From: Bacteroidota bacterium
GTDB lineage: Bacteria > Bacteroidota > Bacteroidia > NS11-12g > UBA955
Assembly: GCA_024103355.1 (NCBI GenBank)
Contig: JAGFIU010000014.1
Span: 1 to 64,000, forward strand
DNA: 64,000 nt
Direction: 5' to 3'
The notes under the pieces are model-generated. The model saw only the letters and a program-made list of their open reading frames with translations, ran no database searches and was not told where the DNA came from. The stretch's first letter is position 1. Every line of letters begins with the position of its first letter. Position numbers and translations under genes: made by a program. Positions 25,979 to 35,774 of this stretch are shown here, piece by piece.

Positions 25979-28063
25979 TTACTTTTCTCTAATAAGAGTA
26001 ATAACACCGGACTCCCTATAATTTTTGCCGTTGGCAGGGTCAGAATAAAATAACAAAAAATAATATGTGCCATCCGGACATGGTTGGTTTGGATCGTTGG
26101 AAACACAGCCATTCCAAGGTTTATCTACTTTGGGATTATAGTTATATAATTCCAGTCCCCAACGATTGTAGATAACGCATTTTGCTTTCTCATAAACATC
26201 TATCGTTATTTCAAAAAAATCATTAACACCATCCTTTCCCGGAGTAAATACATTGGGAAATTCTATTTTCTTTTTCAGACATTCATCAAATGTAATAAAG
26301 ATGGAATCTGTTGCTTTGCAACCATTTTCATCGGTAACGGTTAGTTTTACAAGTTCGTTTTGAGAACTGAGATAATTTTTGGCATGAGAGCCATTTTGCC
26401 ATTCAAACTCATAATCAGGATTGGTTTTTGGAACAACCAAATAATCCGGCTTTTTACAGATAACGGTATCATTACCTAAATCCACTTCGGGCGGGGTAAA
26501 AAGTGTAATAAATTTGGAAACAGTATCCTTAGGACAATCACTATCTGCTTTTGTTCCAATCAATTTAACCTCAAACCTGCCTGATTTAGTAAAAGTATGA
26601 GATGTGCTATTTCCAACAGCATTGTTTCCGTCATCAAAATCCCATTTTAGATTTGAGTATCCTTTGTTAATTGCGGTAAAGTCAAATTTCTGATTTGTGT
26701 TGCAATAGCTAAAATCGCTTGGAATGAGTGTATAATTGAGTTCCAAATTCTCATAAGCAGAACCCATTGATAATGTATAGCTCTCAGAATTTCCATAACC
26801 GTACATATATGCAGTAAACGGGTTTTTAGATTCCAAAAAATGATATTGAGACAAAACCGGAACAGTCACAACCTGTTTACCGGTACATGCAGGGGTAATT
26901 GTAGCTCCGGATATTGTGTTAATTGCCACTCCATCTAAAAGCACATCTGATGGCAGAGTGCAAACAATACTGAGAAAAGCAAAAGAAATATTGGTGGTTA
27001 GCGGTACTCTGAAATAGCTGGATTTTACTTCCTGCCCTTCCGGAATAAGCCTGAACATTGATGGGTCAGAGAGGTTTTGTGGATGACCATTACACTCACC
27101 CGATTTGATTAGTTGAACAACAGAAATAGGCTTATCTGCTTTAATACATCTGATATTGTTGTTGTTGTTGTTTTGTGTAACATGTTGTCCTGCGTTTAAT
27201 AAAAACGCAGGTACTCCATCTATGCTGATAGAGGTATTGTTTTCTTTTGCAACAAAACTGAGAACAAACCCGGAATTCATCCCGATCAAAGGGACACTGT
27301 AAAAGTCCGTACCCCAAAAAGTAATGGGCAATTCTTGCTCCCACAAGTGGTCACAACCGGAGCAACCTACATTGTAATTGACCTGAGAGCATCTGGAACC
27401 GGAAAAAACAACAATCTTTTTACAGCCATTATCAACCCTTACCTTGCTTCCTGCCATGCTAACACTGTCTTTGCTTTGTACCTGATAAACCTGACCACGT
27501 TGCAGCATTACACTGAATGGTGTTCCGGCAGCTTTTCCCAAGCGGGTATCATGTGCAGGGGTGATCTCAACGGAAGTATTGTTTTCTGTTGCAATTATCA
27601 TAAACTCAGAAGAAAATGAATTTGAACCTCTGAATGTATTGATAATATATCTCCCACCTTTGGGTAAATATTCCAATGGTACAAGGCTGATTGCATCAGT
27701 ACTAAACGGAGAGTTATTCATGGCAAGTACACCAATGGCTGTATCGGCACTGATAAAAATTCCCTTGTCTTGTGCATTCTCTGAGCCTGTAACATAGACC
27801 AATGCTGTGGGTATAGTAATCAAAGTGTCTTTGCCGGCTCCAAGTGAAAAATTGATATTTCCAAAAACCGGTACTTCAATGTTAATCTTTGCCGGATAGC
27901 GACTTGCAAAATGTAGATTCAAGGCTAGAGGAGTAGATGAATTTTCCATAAAACCAACCCAAAAAGTCTTGCCGGTATTTGATGTCTGATTTTGAGCAAC
28001 TATAATATTGCTTGTCAATAAGAAAAGCGAGGTAAGATAGAAATATCTTAATGTTTCAAACAC
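25979..28063 (-). CDS. T9SS type B surface protein with IgGFc-binding-like domain and PKD domain
   Basis: Large secreted surface protein of 694 residues. The signal peptide ends at IVAQ. The N-terminal two thirds carry IgGFc-binding-like sequence (FSGSRCSQVNYNVGCSGC, DHLWEQELPITFWGTDFYSV), a PKD-like segment at about 460-530 (LKWDFDDGNNAVGNS, HTFTKSGRFEVKLIG), and the gliding-motility C-terminal domain (FPNVFTPGKDGVNDFFEITI to the end), the type B sorting signal of the type IX system. The start is the GTG at 28063, four bases after a TATCTTTG box. A (TTG)5 tract near 27161-27175 codes for an Asn run. It is likely an adhesin; the ligand is unknown. Confidence 0.88.
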   Translation of the reverse strand: MFETLRYFYLTSLFLLTSNIIVAQNQTSNTGKTFWVGFMENSSTPLALNLHFASRYPAKINIEVPVFGNINFSLGAGKDTLITIPTALVYVTGSENAQDKGIFISADTAIGVLAMNNSPFSTDAISLVPLEYLPKGGRYIINTFRGSNSFSSEFMIIATENNTSVEITPAHDTRLGKAAGTPFSVMLQRGQVYQVQSKDSVSMAGSKVRVDNGCKKIVVFSGSRCSQVNYNVGCSGCDHLWEQELPITFWGTDFYSVPLIGMNSGFVLSFVAKENNTSISIDGVPAFLLNAGQHVTQNNNNNNIRCIKADKPISVVQLIKSGECNGHPQNLSDPSMFRLIPEGQEVKSSYFRVPLTTNISFAFLSIVCTLPSDVLLDGVAINTISGATITPACTGKQVVTVPVLSQYHFLESKNPFTAYMYGYGNSESYTLSMGSAYENLELNYTLIPSDFSYCNTNQKFDFTAINKGYSNLKWDFDDGNNAVGNSTSHTFTKSGRFEVKLIGTKADSDCPKDTVSKFITLFTPPEVDLGNDTVICKKPDYLVVPKTNPDYEFEWQNGSHAKNYLSSQNELVKLTVTDENGCKATDSIFITFDECLKKKIEFPNVFTPGKDGVNDFFEITIDVYEKAKCVIYNRWGLELYNYNPKVDKPWNGCVSNDPNQPCPDGTYYFLLFYSDPANGKNYRESGVITLIREK

Positions 28064-28067
28064 GTTG

Positions 28068-28075
28068 CAAAGATA
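28068..28075 (-). promoter_or_regulatory. -7 box four bases before a GTG start
   Basis: On the complement, TATCTTTG is followed by CAAC and then the GTG at 28063. A GTG at exactly this spacing supports both the start choice and the leaderless interpretation. Confidence 0.6.
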
Positions 28076-28098
28076 ATCTGCTAAAATCTTTTTTAAAT

Positions 28099-28719
28099 TT
28101 ATTTATAAATTTTCTCTCCGGCTTCTACAGCAATCTGCAAGTAATTTTCTTTAGGAACTATAGGACATGAATAACCTGTATCATAATGACAGTATGGGTT
28201 ATATGCAGTATTAAAATCCAGCCAAACAGAGTCTTTGCCTTGTTCCAAATCAATATCCATATACCTGCCACCACCGTATGTAGTAGTTCCATTGGTGAAA
28301 TCTTTAAATGGAACAAAAATCCTATTCGGTGATTTATTATTGATATAGCCCCACAACGAATCCCTATGCCCGGAAAGAGTAAAGTCAAATAGGTATTTTT
28401 TTAAATAAACAGGCATTCTTTCAGTGTTGGTTTGAAACTGAATTATTTCAGGATCGATTTGCGATGCGACCTTTACCAATACACGATACTGAGAATTTGG
28501 CTCAAAATAGTTGAGCTTTGTAAAATTCTTATGCTTATAAAAAGGAGATTCTTTGCTTATTCTAAATAAGGAGTCCTGAGTATTTCTGAAAGACTGTATT
28601 GATTGAATATAATTAATATCTTCGGTACTTAGTCCAAATTGTGAACTTGATTGACTGCACGAGCCAAAAGCAAATCCTAAAAAAATAAAGAAAACATAAG
28701 AGCCGAAAATATTTTTCAT
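28099..28719 (-). CDS. DUF1684 lipoprotein
   Basis: Exported lipoprotein of 206 residues with a signal ending in FGSC (Cys at about 20). The DUF1684 core is recognised by YGGGRYMDIDLEQGKDSVWL, DFNTAYNPYCHYD and the ending CPIVPKENYLQIAVEAGEK. The function of the family is unknown. The gene starts eight bases after the stop of the transglycosylase-like gene on the same strand and is likely in the same transcript, with the type-B T9SS gene after it having its own promoter. Confidence 0.87.
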   Translation of the reverse strand: MKNIFGSYVFFIFLGFAFGSCSQSSSQFGLSTEDINYIQSIQSFRNTQDSLFRISKESPFYKHKNFTKLNYFEPNSQYRVLVKVASQIDPEIIQFQTNTERMPVYLKKYLFDFTLSGHRDSLWGYINNKSPNRIFVPFKDFTNGTTTYGGGRYMDIDLEQGKDSVWLDFNTAYNPYCHYDTGYSCPIVPKENYLQIAVEAGEKIYK

Positions 28720-28726
28720 AAGAACT

Positions 28727-29968
28727 TTATTTGCGTCTGGCTAGTGCCTGTTTCTGAGAAGCAGACATAGAATTAATTCTCTTATACTCAGCAATTTTAT
28801 CACCGGGAACATAGAACTTTATGCGAGTACCGGCATAGATTACATTCCCTCTCAGATGATTCCATTTTTTGATTTCACTTATTGTACAATCAAATAGTTT
28901 TGAGAGTAATCCAAGATTGTCTCCACTTTTTATTGTATAATAAATAATTTTAGGCTCCGAAGAAACATCCGAATTAATTGGTACTCCGGTTGGTGTTTTG
29001 ATAGTACCCGGTGTAATTATTGGAATAGAATCATGTACTGTTGAATCTTGAGATAATGCTTTCACCTCGATACTATCACGCATCTCCCTATAAGTTTGAA
29101 TCTGATTCGAAGGAAGTCTAAAGCATGTACAATTAGGAATTTCGGGTACAATCCCCTCAATAAAATCAGGATTAAGAGTTGAAATAATGCTCTTTTTTAT
29201 TTCAAGTTTGTCTGCAACATAATCCAGGCTTAAGGCAACAGCTGTACAAACCGTATCACTCTGAGGAATAGAAAAAGTAGTCACATTGAGTTTATGCTCA
29301 TTATGATAATTATAAATATACCAAAGTGCAAAGAACTTCTCCAAACATTGTCTTTGATTGGGCTCTAGAGCCTCGTGTACCAATGAGTAGTCGAGCGTAT
29401 TACCTGCTTTTCGAATAGCCATATTCAAATTAATTGGTCCGGCTGAAAAGGCAGAAATTACAAAGTGCCAATCTTGATAAATTTGTTCAAGGTCGTAGAT
29501 ATAGTTGGCAGCCGCTCTGCTCGAAAGCCACATATTTCTTCTCTGATCAACATAAGAATTGGTAATAAGTCGATAGCGTTTTGCAGTAGAATATGTGAGT
29601 GGCCAAATACCGGATGCTCCGGTTGACGGATCTATATAATTAGTATTAAATCTACTGGTAACCACAGATAATAATGCAAGTTGAGGTGGTAATCCCATGC
29701 TGTCAAAATATGGCCCTAAGTTTTTGATAGCATAAGATGCTTTCCCTAATAATTCTGAGGTCTTATGACCTTGGTTCCTTAATAAATCTAATATCTCGGC
29801 TCGAACAGTATTGTTAAAAAATACAGGAATTTCAGAATCAAGTTTTGCGAGCTTAATATAATAAGCGTCTTTAGAATATATATTGTTACTTGTGTCAGAT
29901 TGTGATTTTAAAGCACCTGCTGCAAAAAAGAGCAAGAGAAACAGAAAGAAAGAAATAGACTTTTGCAT
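28727..29968 (-). CDS. Transglycosylase-like LysM protein lacking the catalytic glutamate
   Basis: Exported protein of 413 residues with the layout of MltD-type lytic transglycosylases: signal peptide, an SLT-like fold (about 45-220) and a C-terminal LysM domain (about 340-390, IKSGDNLGLLSKLFDC). In active enzymes the motif is P-x-V-E-S-x-F-N with Glu as catalyst; here the residue is Thr104 (SVVTSRFN), and the following GLWQFM block is GIWPLT. The remaining fold markers TAKRYRL and ISAFSAGPINLN are retained. It is therefore probably a non-catalytic peptidoglycan-binding protein rather than an enzyme. It is co-transcribed with the DUF1684 gene. An undetected catalytic substitute elsewhere is possible. 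Confidence 0.85.
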   Translation of the reverse strand: MQKSISFFLFLLLFFAAGALKSQSDTSNNIYSKDAYYIKLAKLDSEIPVFFNNTVRAEILDLLRNQGHKTSELLGKASYAIKNLGPYFDSMGLPPQLALLSVVTSRFNTNYIDPSTGASGIWPLTYSTAKRYRLITNSYVDQRRNMWLSSRAAANYIYDLEQIYQDWHFVISAFSAGPINLNMAIRKAGNTLDYSLVHEALEPNQRQCLEKFFALWYIYNYHNEHKLNVTTFSIPQSDTVCTAVALSLDYVADKLEIKKSIISTLNPDFIEGIVPEIPNCTCFRLPSNQIQTYREMRDSIEVKALSQDSTVHDSIPIITPGTIKTPTGVPINSDVSSEPKIIYYTIKSGDNLGLLSKLFDCTISEIKKWNHLRGNVIYAGTRIKFYVPGDKIAEYKRINSMSASQKQALARRK

Positions 29969-30234
29969 GGTGTGGGTTTACAACGCACAAAACAAATGAT
30001 TTATTGAGTTAATAACAACATACATCAATAGAGTTTTCAACGAAGTTTACCATAAGTTTAAGATAGACACCACAAAGTACAAGTGCTACGAATGTAAGAA
30101 TGAGGGATGATTGTTATTGAGAAAAGGGCTCTTAGGAACAATTAATAATTATGACAAGAGTGCGAGTGTCCTTTGAATCAAATTTAACCGTTTTCATTCG
30201 TGTATTAGTGGCAACCAACCTAAAAGGTCTGAAA

Positions 30235-30819
30235 TTATTTTTTGAGTTCTTTGAGTGCAATCATTTTGCCGTTATTGAAACATACGTAAATCAAGCCATA
30301 ACCCTTGGCAAATTTGATTTCTTTAAAATCTCCGTTGCGCTTGGTCTTGAGTTGCCATACTTCTTCATAAGCAATACCATTCAAGGTGTCTGCACCTAAA
30401 TTTTTGATTTCATCATTATTTTCTGCATAGAACCTATGTGATTGTGACCATAAAAAAGCAGAAACCGTTTTCTGACTGCCTTCTTCAACAGTAAATGCAA
30501 TTCTGTCTGCAAATTGAGAGGGACCTACCTCACATCTGACATTAATCTTGTATTCGTTGTTGAGTACAAGGTCATACGAAACAAATTCGGAGTTTTCATC
30601 ATCTCGAATACCTCTGATTTTGTTTTTTAAAGTATAGGTCTCGCTTAATTTTGTTGAATCTGAAATGACATCATAGATCCATTGTGTGTTTTCGGTAAAA
30701 CTAAAGAATTGGTTAGTTCTCGGAATCAGTAAGGCTGCATCTTGTTCTTTGTCTTTACATCCGCTAAATGCAATAAATCCGAGTAAGATTACCCCAAAAA
30801 AGTACTTCGAAAAAGTCAT
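30235..30819 (-). CDS. Lipoprotein of unknown function
   Basis: A 194-residue protein with a lipoprotein signal (MTFSKYFFGVILLGFIAFSGC, Cys at about 21). The mature part is beta-rich, with ISDSTKLSETYTLKNKIRGI and YEEVWQLKTKRNGDFKEIKF, and ends in KMIALKELKK. No family is recognised. The frame is open upstream to 30879, but only the ATG at 30819 gives a proper lipobox. A near-consensus -7 sequence (GACTTTTG) lies upstream. It is divergent from the M20 amidohydrolase gene. Confidence 0.6.
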   Translation of the reverse strand: MTFSKYFFGVILLGFIAFSGCKDKEQDAALLIPRTNQFFSFTENTQWIYDVISDSTKLSETYTLKNKIRGIRDDENSEFVSYDLVLNNEYKINVRCEVGPSQFADRIAFTVEEGSQKTVSAFLWSQSHRFYAENNDEIKNLGADTLNGIAYEEVWQLKTKRNGDFKEIKFAKGYGLIYVCFNNGKMIALKELKK

Positions 30820-30890
30820 AAGATTTTTAGTGCAACAAAAGTCGTTATTTTGTCGCAAATAAAAAGACAAAGATTTCAAGGCTGTTTTTT

Positions 30891-32078
30891 ATGATAATAG
30901 AACAAATAAAATCTGAATCAGATGCTCTGTTTGAGCGTTTGGTCAGTATCAGAAGACATATACACTCCAATCCCGAGTTGTCTTTTGAAGAATACAATAC
31001 CGCAAAGTTTGTAGAGTCCTTTCTCAATGAATGGGGCATACCAAACCAAAGAATGGCAACAACCGGTGTAATCGGTTTGATTGAAGGAGGTCAACCGGGC
31101 AAAACCATTGCACTTAGAGCAGATTTGGACGCATTGCCGATTATTGAAAAAAACAATGTTTCTTACAAATCACAAAATGAAGGTGTGATGCATGCTTGCG
31201 GACATGATGTGCATACTACTTGTTTGCTTGGTGCCGCTTATATTCTCAACCAAAATAGAGATAAAATCAAAGGTAGAATCAAATTGGTTTTCCAACCCGG
31301 AGAAGAAAAACTACCGGGAGGTGCCAGTCTGTTGATTAAAGAAGGTGTTTTAGAAAACCCCAAAGTCGATATGATTGTGGGGCAGCACGTGATGCCTTTG
31401 ATTGATGTAGGCGGAGTTGGTTTCAGAGAAGGGTTGTACATGGCAAGTACTGATGAAATCTATCTCACCATCAAAGGAAAAGGAGGACATGGTGCAATGC
31501 CTCACATGGGAATAGACCCCATTACCATTGCAGCAACCTTGATTGTGGAGTTACAGCAAGTTGTAAGCAGATTCTGTCCCCCGCATATACCTTGTGTGCT
31601 GTCTTTTGGAAAAATACAGGCAAATGGGGCTACCAATGTAATTCCGGATGAGGTTTATCTCGAAGGTACTTTTAGAACGCTTGATGAAGAATGGCGAGCA
31701 AAAGCACACGAACTTATCAGCAACTTTATTAAGAGTACTGTGGAAGCTCGTGGTGCCGGTTGTGACTTGGATATTAAACATGGTTATCCGTTTCTAAAAA
31801 ATAATCCCGAACTTACCCGAAAATGTAGGAATTCAGCTCTCAAATACATGGGGGAAAACAAAGTTGAAGAGTTGGGAATCTGGATGGCTGCCGAGGACTT
31901 TGCTTGGTATTCTCATCAGGTGCCGGCTTGTTTTTACCGCTTAGGTATCCGCAATACAGAAAAGGGGATTGTAAACAACGTGCACAACCCTCAATTTGAT
32001 ATAGATGAACAAGCCATAAAAACCGGAGCAGGACTTATGGCATTTATTGCAATGGATGTGTTGGAAGCATCAATGTAA
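30891..32078 (+). CDS. M20D amidohydrolase (N-acyl-amino-acid hydrolase type)
   Basis: Cytoplasmic zinc or manganese-dependent amidohydrolase of 395 residues related to hippurate hydrolase, N-acetyl-L,L-diaminopimelate deacetylase and IAA-amino-acid hydrolases. Metal-site motifs are [11 protein letters not shown] (about 104-114), [13 protein letters not shown] (about 138-150) and [10 protein letters not shown]; the dimerisation domain starts at [18 protein letters not shown] late [19 protein letters not shown] matches the last ligand block. The substrate is not decided. Its last nine bases overlap the end of umuC on the other strand. Confidence 0.92.
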   Translation: MIIEQIKSESDALFERLVSIRRHIHSNPELSFEEYNTAKFVESFLNEWGIPNQRMATTGVIGLIEGGQPGKTIALRADLDALPIIEKNNVSYKSQNEGVMHACGHDVHTTCLLGAAYILNQNRDKIKGRIKLVFQPGEEKLPGGASLLIKEGVLENPKVDMIVGQHVMPLIDVGGVGFREGLYMASTDEIYLTIKGKGGHGAMPHMGIDPITIAATLIVELQQVVSRFCPPHIPCVLSFGKIQANGATNVIPDEVYLEGTFRTLDEEWRAKAHELISNFIKSTVEARGAGCDLDIKHGYPFLKNNPELTRKCRNSALKYMGENKVEELGIWMAAEDFAWYSHQVPACFYRLGIRNTEKGIVNNVHNPQFDIDEQAIKTGAGLMAFIAMDVLEASM

Positions 32079-33335
32079 TTGTATCGTAATGATATCATCC
32101 AACTTAGTTGTATAGCGAGGAGACAATCTCTCTTGCTTCATTTTCCAAACCCTTTTTAAGTCTTGTGACGCAAGCCTAACTTTCTGCTGACCATAAGTTT
32201 TATTGATAAAATCAACAGCTTTCATCAGTGGAATATGTCTTAAATCTCTGTTGTCAAATAGTGATAACTGCTCCTCTCCTTCGGGCACAAAATCCTGAAT
32301 AATCACACCCGCTTTTTTGTATCTATATCCGTGTCTGAAAATCTGCCTGAGCGCAAGCAACGCAAAGTTTGAAAGCTCTATGCCTGAATTGGATGCAAAA
32401 GGCATCTGTATTACAATACTTCTATGGTACTGCGGTAAATTGTCTTTGTGGATATTGCTTCTGACAAAAACCATCAAAGATTTGCAACACGAGCCCTGCT
32501 TTCGCAGTTTTTCTGAACACGTAAAGGCAAATGTGCTTATCCGCTCCGAGAGTTGTTCTAATTCTGTATAATCTTCTTCGAAAGTTCTTGTGGTTGCAAT
32601 ACTTTTCTTTGATTGTACTTCTTCTAAGTCGAGGGTCGGGATTCCCTGCAAATCATGTTTCAAACGCAAACCGATAACAGACATGTGCTTTTTCACCCAT
32701 TCATCAGGAAGCATAGTAAAATCATAAGCTGTACTTACTTTCTGTGCAAACAGTCTTTTTGCATGCTGTCTGCCTATACCCCACACATCTTCAATCTTGA
32801 GCCATTTCAATGCTTTGATGCGTTTTTCCTCTGAGTCAATTACATAAGCACCTTGGGTTTGTTTGGGAAATTTCTTGGCGATTCTATTTGCCACCTTTGC
32901 AAGAGCTTTTGTAGGAGCAATCCCCACACTGATTGGAATCCCCGTCCATTTCTTCACTTTTTTACCCATACCCTCCCCGTATTCTTGCAGGTTAAAATAT
33001 CTGTCAAAACCTTCCAATTTCAAAAAAGCTTCATCAATGCTGTAAATCTCAATTTCAGGAGAATATTCTCCCAAGATTGACATTACACGGTGCGACATAT
33101 CACCATACAAAGAAAAGTTGGCAGAAAACACCTGCACCCCGTGTTCCATAAAGAGTTTTTCAAATTGAAAAGCCGGTGCCCCCATTGGAATTCCAAGAGT
33201 TTTTGCCTCATTGCTCCTGGCTATAACACAACCGTCATTGTTTGACAAAACAACAATGGGAACTCCGTTCAAATCAGGACGAAAAACCCTTTCGCAAGAA
33301 GCATAAAAATTATTGCAGTCGATAAGAGCAAACAT
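32070..33335 (-). CDS. umuC: DNA polymerase V catalytic subunit UmuC
   Basis: Y-family translesion DNA polymerase of 421 residues. The palm motif is at the N-terminus ([20 protein letters not shown]), with the second acidic site in [14 protein letters not shown]. Fingers and helix-hairpin-helix segments follow ([30 protein letters not shown]). The little-finger and UmuC-specific C-terminal region runs to the end. Polymerase V needs processed UmuD; that homologue is 22 kb away at 9066. A TATCTTTG -7 box lies 26 bases before the ATG. No SOS operator was recognised. Confidence 0.93.
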   Translation of the reverse strand: MFALIDCNNFYASCERVFRPDLNGVPIVVLSNNDGCVIARSNEAKTLGIPMGAPAFQFEKLFMEHGVQVFSANFSLYGDMSHRVMSILGEYSPEIEIYSIDEAFLKLEGFDRYFNLQEYGEGMGKKVKKWTGIPISVGIAPTKALAKVANRIAKKFPKQTQGAYVIDSEEKRIKALKWLKIEDVWGIGRQHAKRLFAQKVSTAYDFTMLPDEWVKKHMSVIGLRLKHDLQGIPTLDLEEVQSKKSIATTRTFEEDYTELEQLSERISTFAFTCSEKLRKQGSCCKSLMVFVRSNIHKDNLPQYHRSIVIQMPFASNSGIELSNFALLALRQIFRHGYRYKKAGVIIQDFVPEGEEQLSLFDNRDLRHIPLMKAVDFINKTYGQQKVRLASQDLKRVWKMKQERLSPRYTTKLDDIITIQLH

Positions 33336-33663
33336 GTTAAATCCACGGTTACAAATCTGAGCAAAGATAAAAAAGCAATGCGGTTCTATAAGGTTAAATG
33401 ATGTAATTTTTATTGGATGAAAGGCTTATGATTGAATTGTGTGTATAACTCCGAAATTTTGTATTGTTTTTGAAATAATGAGGGGAAAGGATGTTGTAGG
33501 GTAAGTATGTTTAACACTTACTAATATTCCGGCTGTTTCCTCTTCACCTAAGCCATTCTGCTTTTATTTAGAAAAACGTAGAATATAGTTTAATATACAA
33601 TTCAACTTTCTTCGCTCAGATTAAGTACAAAGGGTGGTGGGCGGTTCTTTAGTAGAATTTTAT
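33336..33663. other. Intergenic region, 328 bases, umuC promoter only
   Basis: Apart from the umuC -7 box at 33362-33369, no gene, RNA or strong hairpin was seen here. The dnaG gene ends at its right edge on the same strand as umuC. Confidence 0.5.
33362..33369 (-). promoter_or_regulatory. -7 box of umuC
   Basis: TATCTTTG on the complement, 26 bases before the umuC ATG. No clear -33 element. Confidence 0.5.
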
Positions 33664-35580
33664 TTACAGCACCGCAATTTTCAATATAGAGCCAAAGGTA
33701 TCTCTGAGGCGGTTGAGTTCCATGATTTGTTGCACTATTATGCGCTTTTCATCTATATCTGATTTGTCTTTCAGGGTTTCTAAATTTTGTTGCGAAAGGA
33801 TTTTCAATCGCATGATTTTCAGGTGCATGGCAGTTTCATAAGCTGCTGCTTTATAACCTTCTTCTTCACGCGGAACATAGATTTCCTCTTCTTCCCATTT
33901 AACACTGAGCGAATATTGGTCTTCCAAGCTGTCAGCAATAAAACTCGAGATATCAGGATTTGATTTTAGCATCAGTTCCTTAAAGTTTATCTCTTCTCCG
34001 GTTTCAATACAATTTAAAACGTAGTTGTATATAAATTTGTATTTGGGAATCTGAAATGGAAAATCATCTTTTTCAAGTTGCTCGATGATAAACGCAGCAA
34101 CAGATTTGTTGTCTTCATAATCATGGTTGCCGTATTTAATTAACATTCTTGCAACTCCTTCCTCTTTAAATTCTGTGCTCAATTGGATTTTTTCTTGCCG
34201 GACTGAGGGTAATTGCTTTTGCAGCATCGCCAACTCTTCATTGAGGTCCTTGAGGTTTTTGCCTATCTCTTGGTTTCTGGCTTTGATAACCTCTGCCTGA
34301 ATGATATCATCTTGGAGTTGGGATATTTTGGCAAATTCCTGAACATATTGGGCGCGTTTTAGCGGGTCAGGGATGATGGCAATGGATCTGATAATTTCGG
34401 CATTGGCTTCCGCTTTTTTGATGGGGTCTGTGCCGGCATCTTTGTACAAGAGGTTTGATTTGAAAATAATAAAATCCTCAACATGTTCTTCCAGGTAATG
34501 CTTGATTTCTTCCAAAGAGTGAGTTGAAGCAAATGAATCAGGGTCTTCGCCTTCGTCCAACAATACCACGCGCACATTGAGACCTTGTTCCAACAGAATA
34601 TTAATACCTCTGAGCGAGGCTTTAACCCCGGCCGCGTCTCCGTCATAAAGCAGGGTTACGTTTTGAGAAAACCGGGCTATCAGTCGCGCTTGTTCTACTG
34701 TCAGCGAGGTTCCGGATGATGCAACAACATTTTCTATTCCCGATTGATGCATTGAGATTACATCTGCATAACCTTCTACCAAATAGCATGAATCTGCTTT
34801 TTTGATGGCATTTTTTGCCTGAAAAATACCATACAAAATGTTGGATTTTATATAAACCAATGATTCAGGACTGTTCAGGTATTTGGGTGCTTTCAGGTCT
34901 TTCTTTAGAATTCTGCCGCCAAAGGCTATGATTTTTCCTGCTACGTTATAAAACGGGAATATTACCCTCTCTCTGAAAAAATCGTAGTAGCCGCCCTTGT
35001 CAGAGGTTTTTATCAAGCCAACTTCGGTCAATATTTCTTCTTTAAATCCGGTTTTAATTGCAAGGTCGCTGAATGTGGAATAAGAGGTTGGGGCATAACC
35101 CAAACCAAATTTTTCTATGGTTTCTGTTGTAAAACCTCTTTCTTTCAAATAACTCAAACCGGCTATTTTGCCTTCTTCGGTTTGGAGTTGGTCTTTAAAG
35201 AAGTGTTGTGCAAAATCAATGGCAGCGTATAAAGACTCTTTTTTCCGGCTGATTTCGTCATATTCTTCGCTTTTTTGAGAACTATCCTCAATCACGGTAA
35301 TACTGTATTTCTTTGCTAAATAACGAATGGCATCGGGAAAGCTCATCCCTTCATGTTCCATAACAAATTGAACAGCTCCACCTGCCTTACCACAACCAAA
35401 ACATTTGTACAGACCTTTCACAGGATTCACTTTGAATGATGGAGTTTTTTCATTGTGAAAAGGGCAGAGACCTTCATAATTAGCCCCCTTTTTTTTCAAT
35501 GTCATGAAATCAGAAATAACCTCATCCACTTGAGCAATTGCATAGACATCATCAATTGTTTTTCTGGAGATTATTGCCAT
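33664..35580 (-). CDS. dnaG: DNA primase DnaG
   Basis: Primase that makes RNA primers at the replication fork. The 638-residue product has the N-terminal CHC2 zinc domain (CPFHNEKTPSF and KCFGCGKAGGAVQFV, about 39-75), the catalytic core with GGRILKKDLKAPKYLNS, and the TOPRIM domain (about 260-340) with VEGYADVISMHQSGI and the acidic LLYDGDAAGVKA. The C-terminal helical domain (about 480-638) would bind DnaB. A TATATTTG box precedes the ATG by 21 bases. Length is normal for Bacteroidota primases. Confidence 0.96.
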   Translation of the reverse strand: MAIISRKTIDDVYAIAQVDEVISDFMTLKKKGANYEGLCPFHNEKTPSFKVNPVKGLYKCFGCGKAGGAVQFVMEHEGMSFPDAIRYLAKKYSITVIEDSSQKSEEYDEISRKKESLYAAIDFAQHFFKDQLQTEEGKIAGLSYLKERGFTTETIEKFGLGYAPTSYSTFSDLAIKTGFKEEILTEVGLIKTSDKGGYYDFFRERVIFPFYNVAGKIIAFGGRILKKDLKAPKYLNSPESLVYIKSNILYGIFQAKNAIKKADSCYLVEGYADVISMHQSGIENVVASSGTSLTVEQARLIARFSQNVTLLYDGDAAGVKASLRGINILLEQGLNVRVVLLDEGEDPDSFASTHSLEEIKHYLEEHVEDFIIFKSNLLYKDAGTDPIKKAEANAEIIRSIAIIPDPLKRAQYVQEFAKISQLQDDIIQAEVIKARNQEIGKNLKDLNEELAMLQKQLPSVRQEKIQLSTEFKEEGVARMLIKYGNHDYEDNKSVAAFIIEQLEKDDFPFQIPKYKFIYNYVLNCIETGEEINFKELMLKSNPDISSFIADSLEDQYSLSVKWEEEEIYVPREEEGYKAAAYETAMHLKIMRLKILSQQNLETLKDKSDIDEKRIIVQQIMELNRLRDTFGSILKIAVL

Positions 35581-35601
35581 GACAATTTATTTTTGGGATT
35601 G

Positions 35602-35609
35602 CAAATATA
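35602..35609 (-). promoter_or_regulatory. -7 box of dnaG
   Basis: TATATTTG on the complement, 21 bases before the dnaG ATG. Confidence 0.5.
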
Positions 35610-35743
35610 GAATTTAGTGTTGAGTTAAGATGTTCTATCTTCTGATATCTATATCAGGATGATTTGGGTGAGACTTTGGATATTTCATGTATTAATCTCG
35701 TTCTACAAACATCCGATTGGTTCGGAAAATTCAAAACCAAAAG

Positions 35744-35751
35744 TAATTTTG
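35744..35751 (+). promoter_or_regulatory. -7 box of the RND efflux operon
   Basis: TAATTTTG, 23 bases before the ATG at 35775. It supports that start over the longer frame from 35664, which would begin upstream of it. Confidence 0.55.
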
Positions 35752-35774
35752 CAGCCATATTTCGGAAGGTGAGT

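Noticed and set aside
26997-27619. Several short open frames on both strands within the T9SS type B gene
   Set aside because: They overlap the IgGFc-like coding sequence, have skewed composition (a Gln run from the TTG tract) and no promoter.
30151-30399. Plus-strand open frame of 82 codons
   Set aside because: It is the shadow of the lipoprotein gene on the other strand (30235-30819), with no start context of its own.
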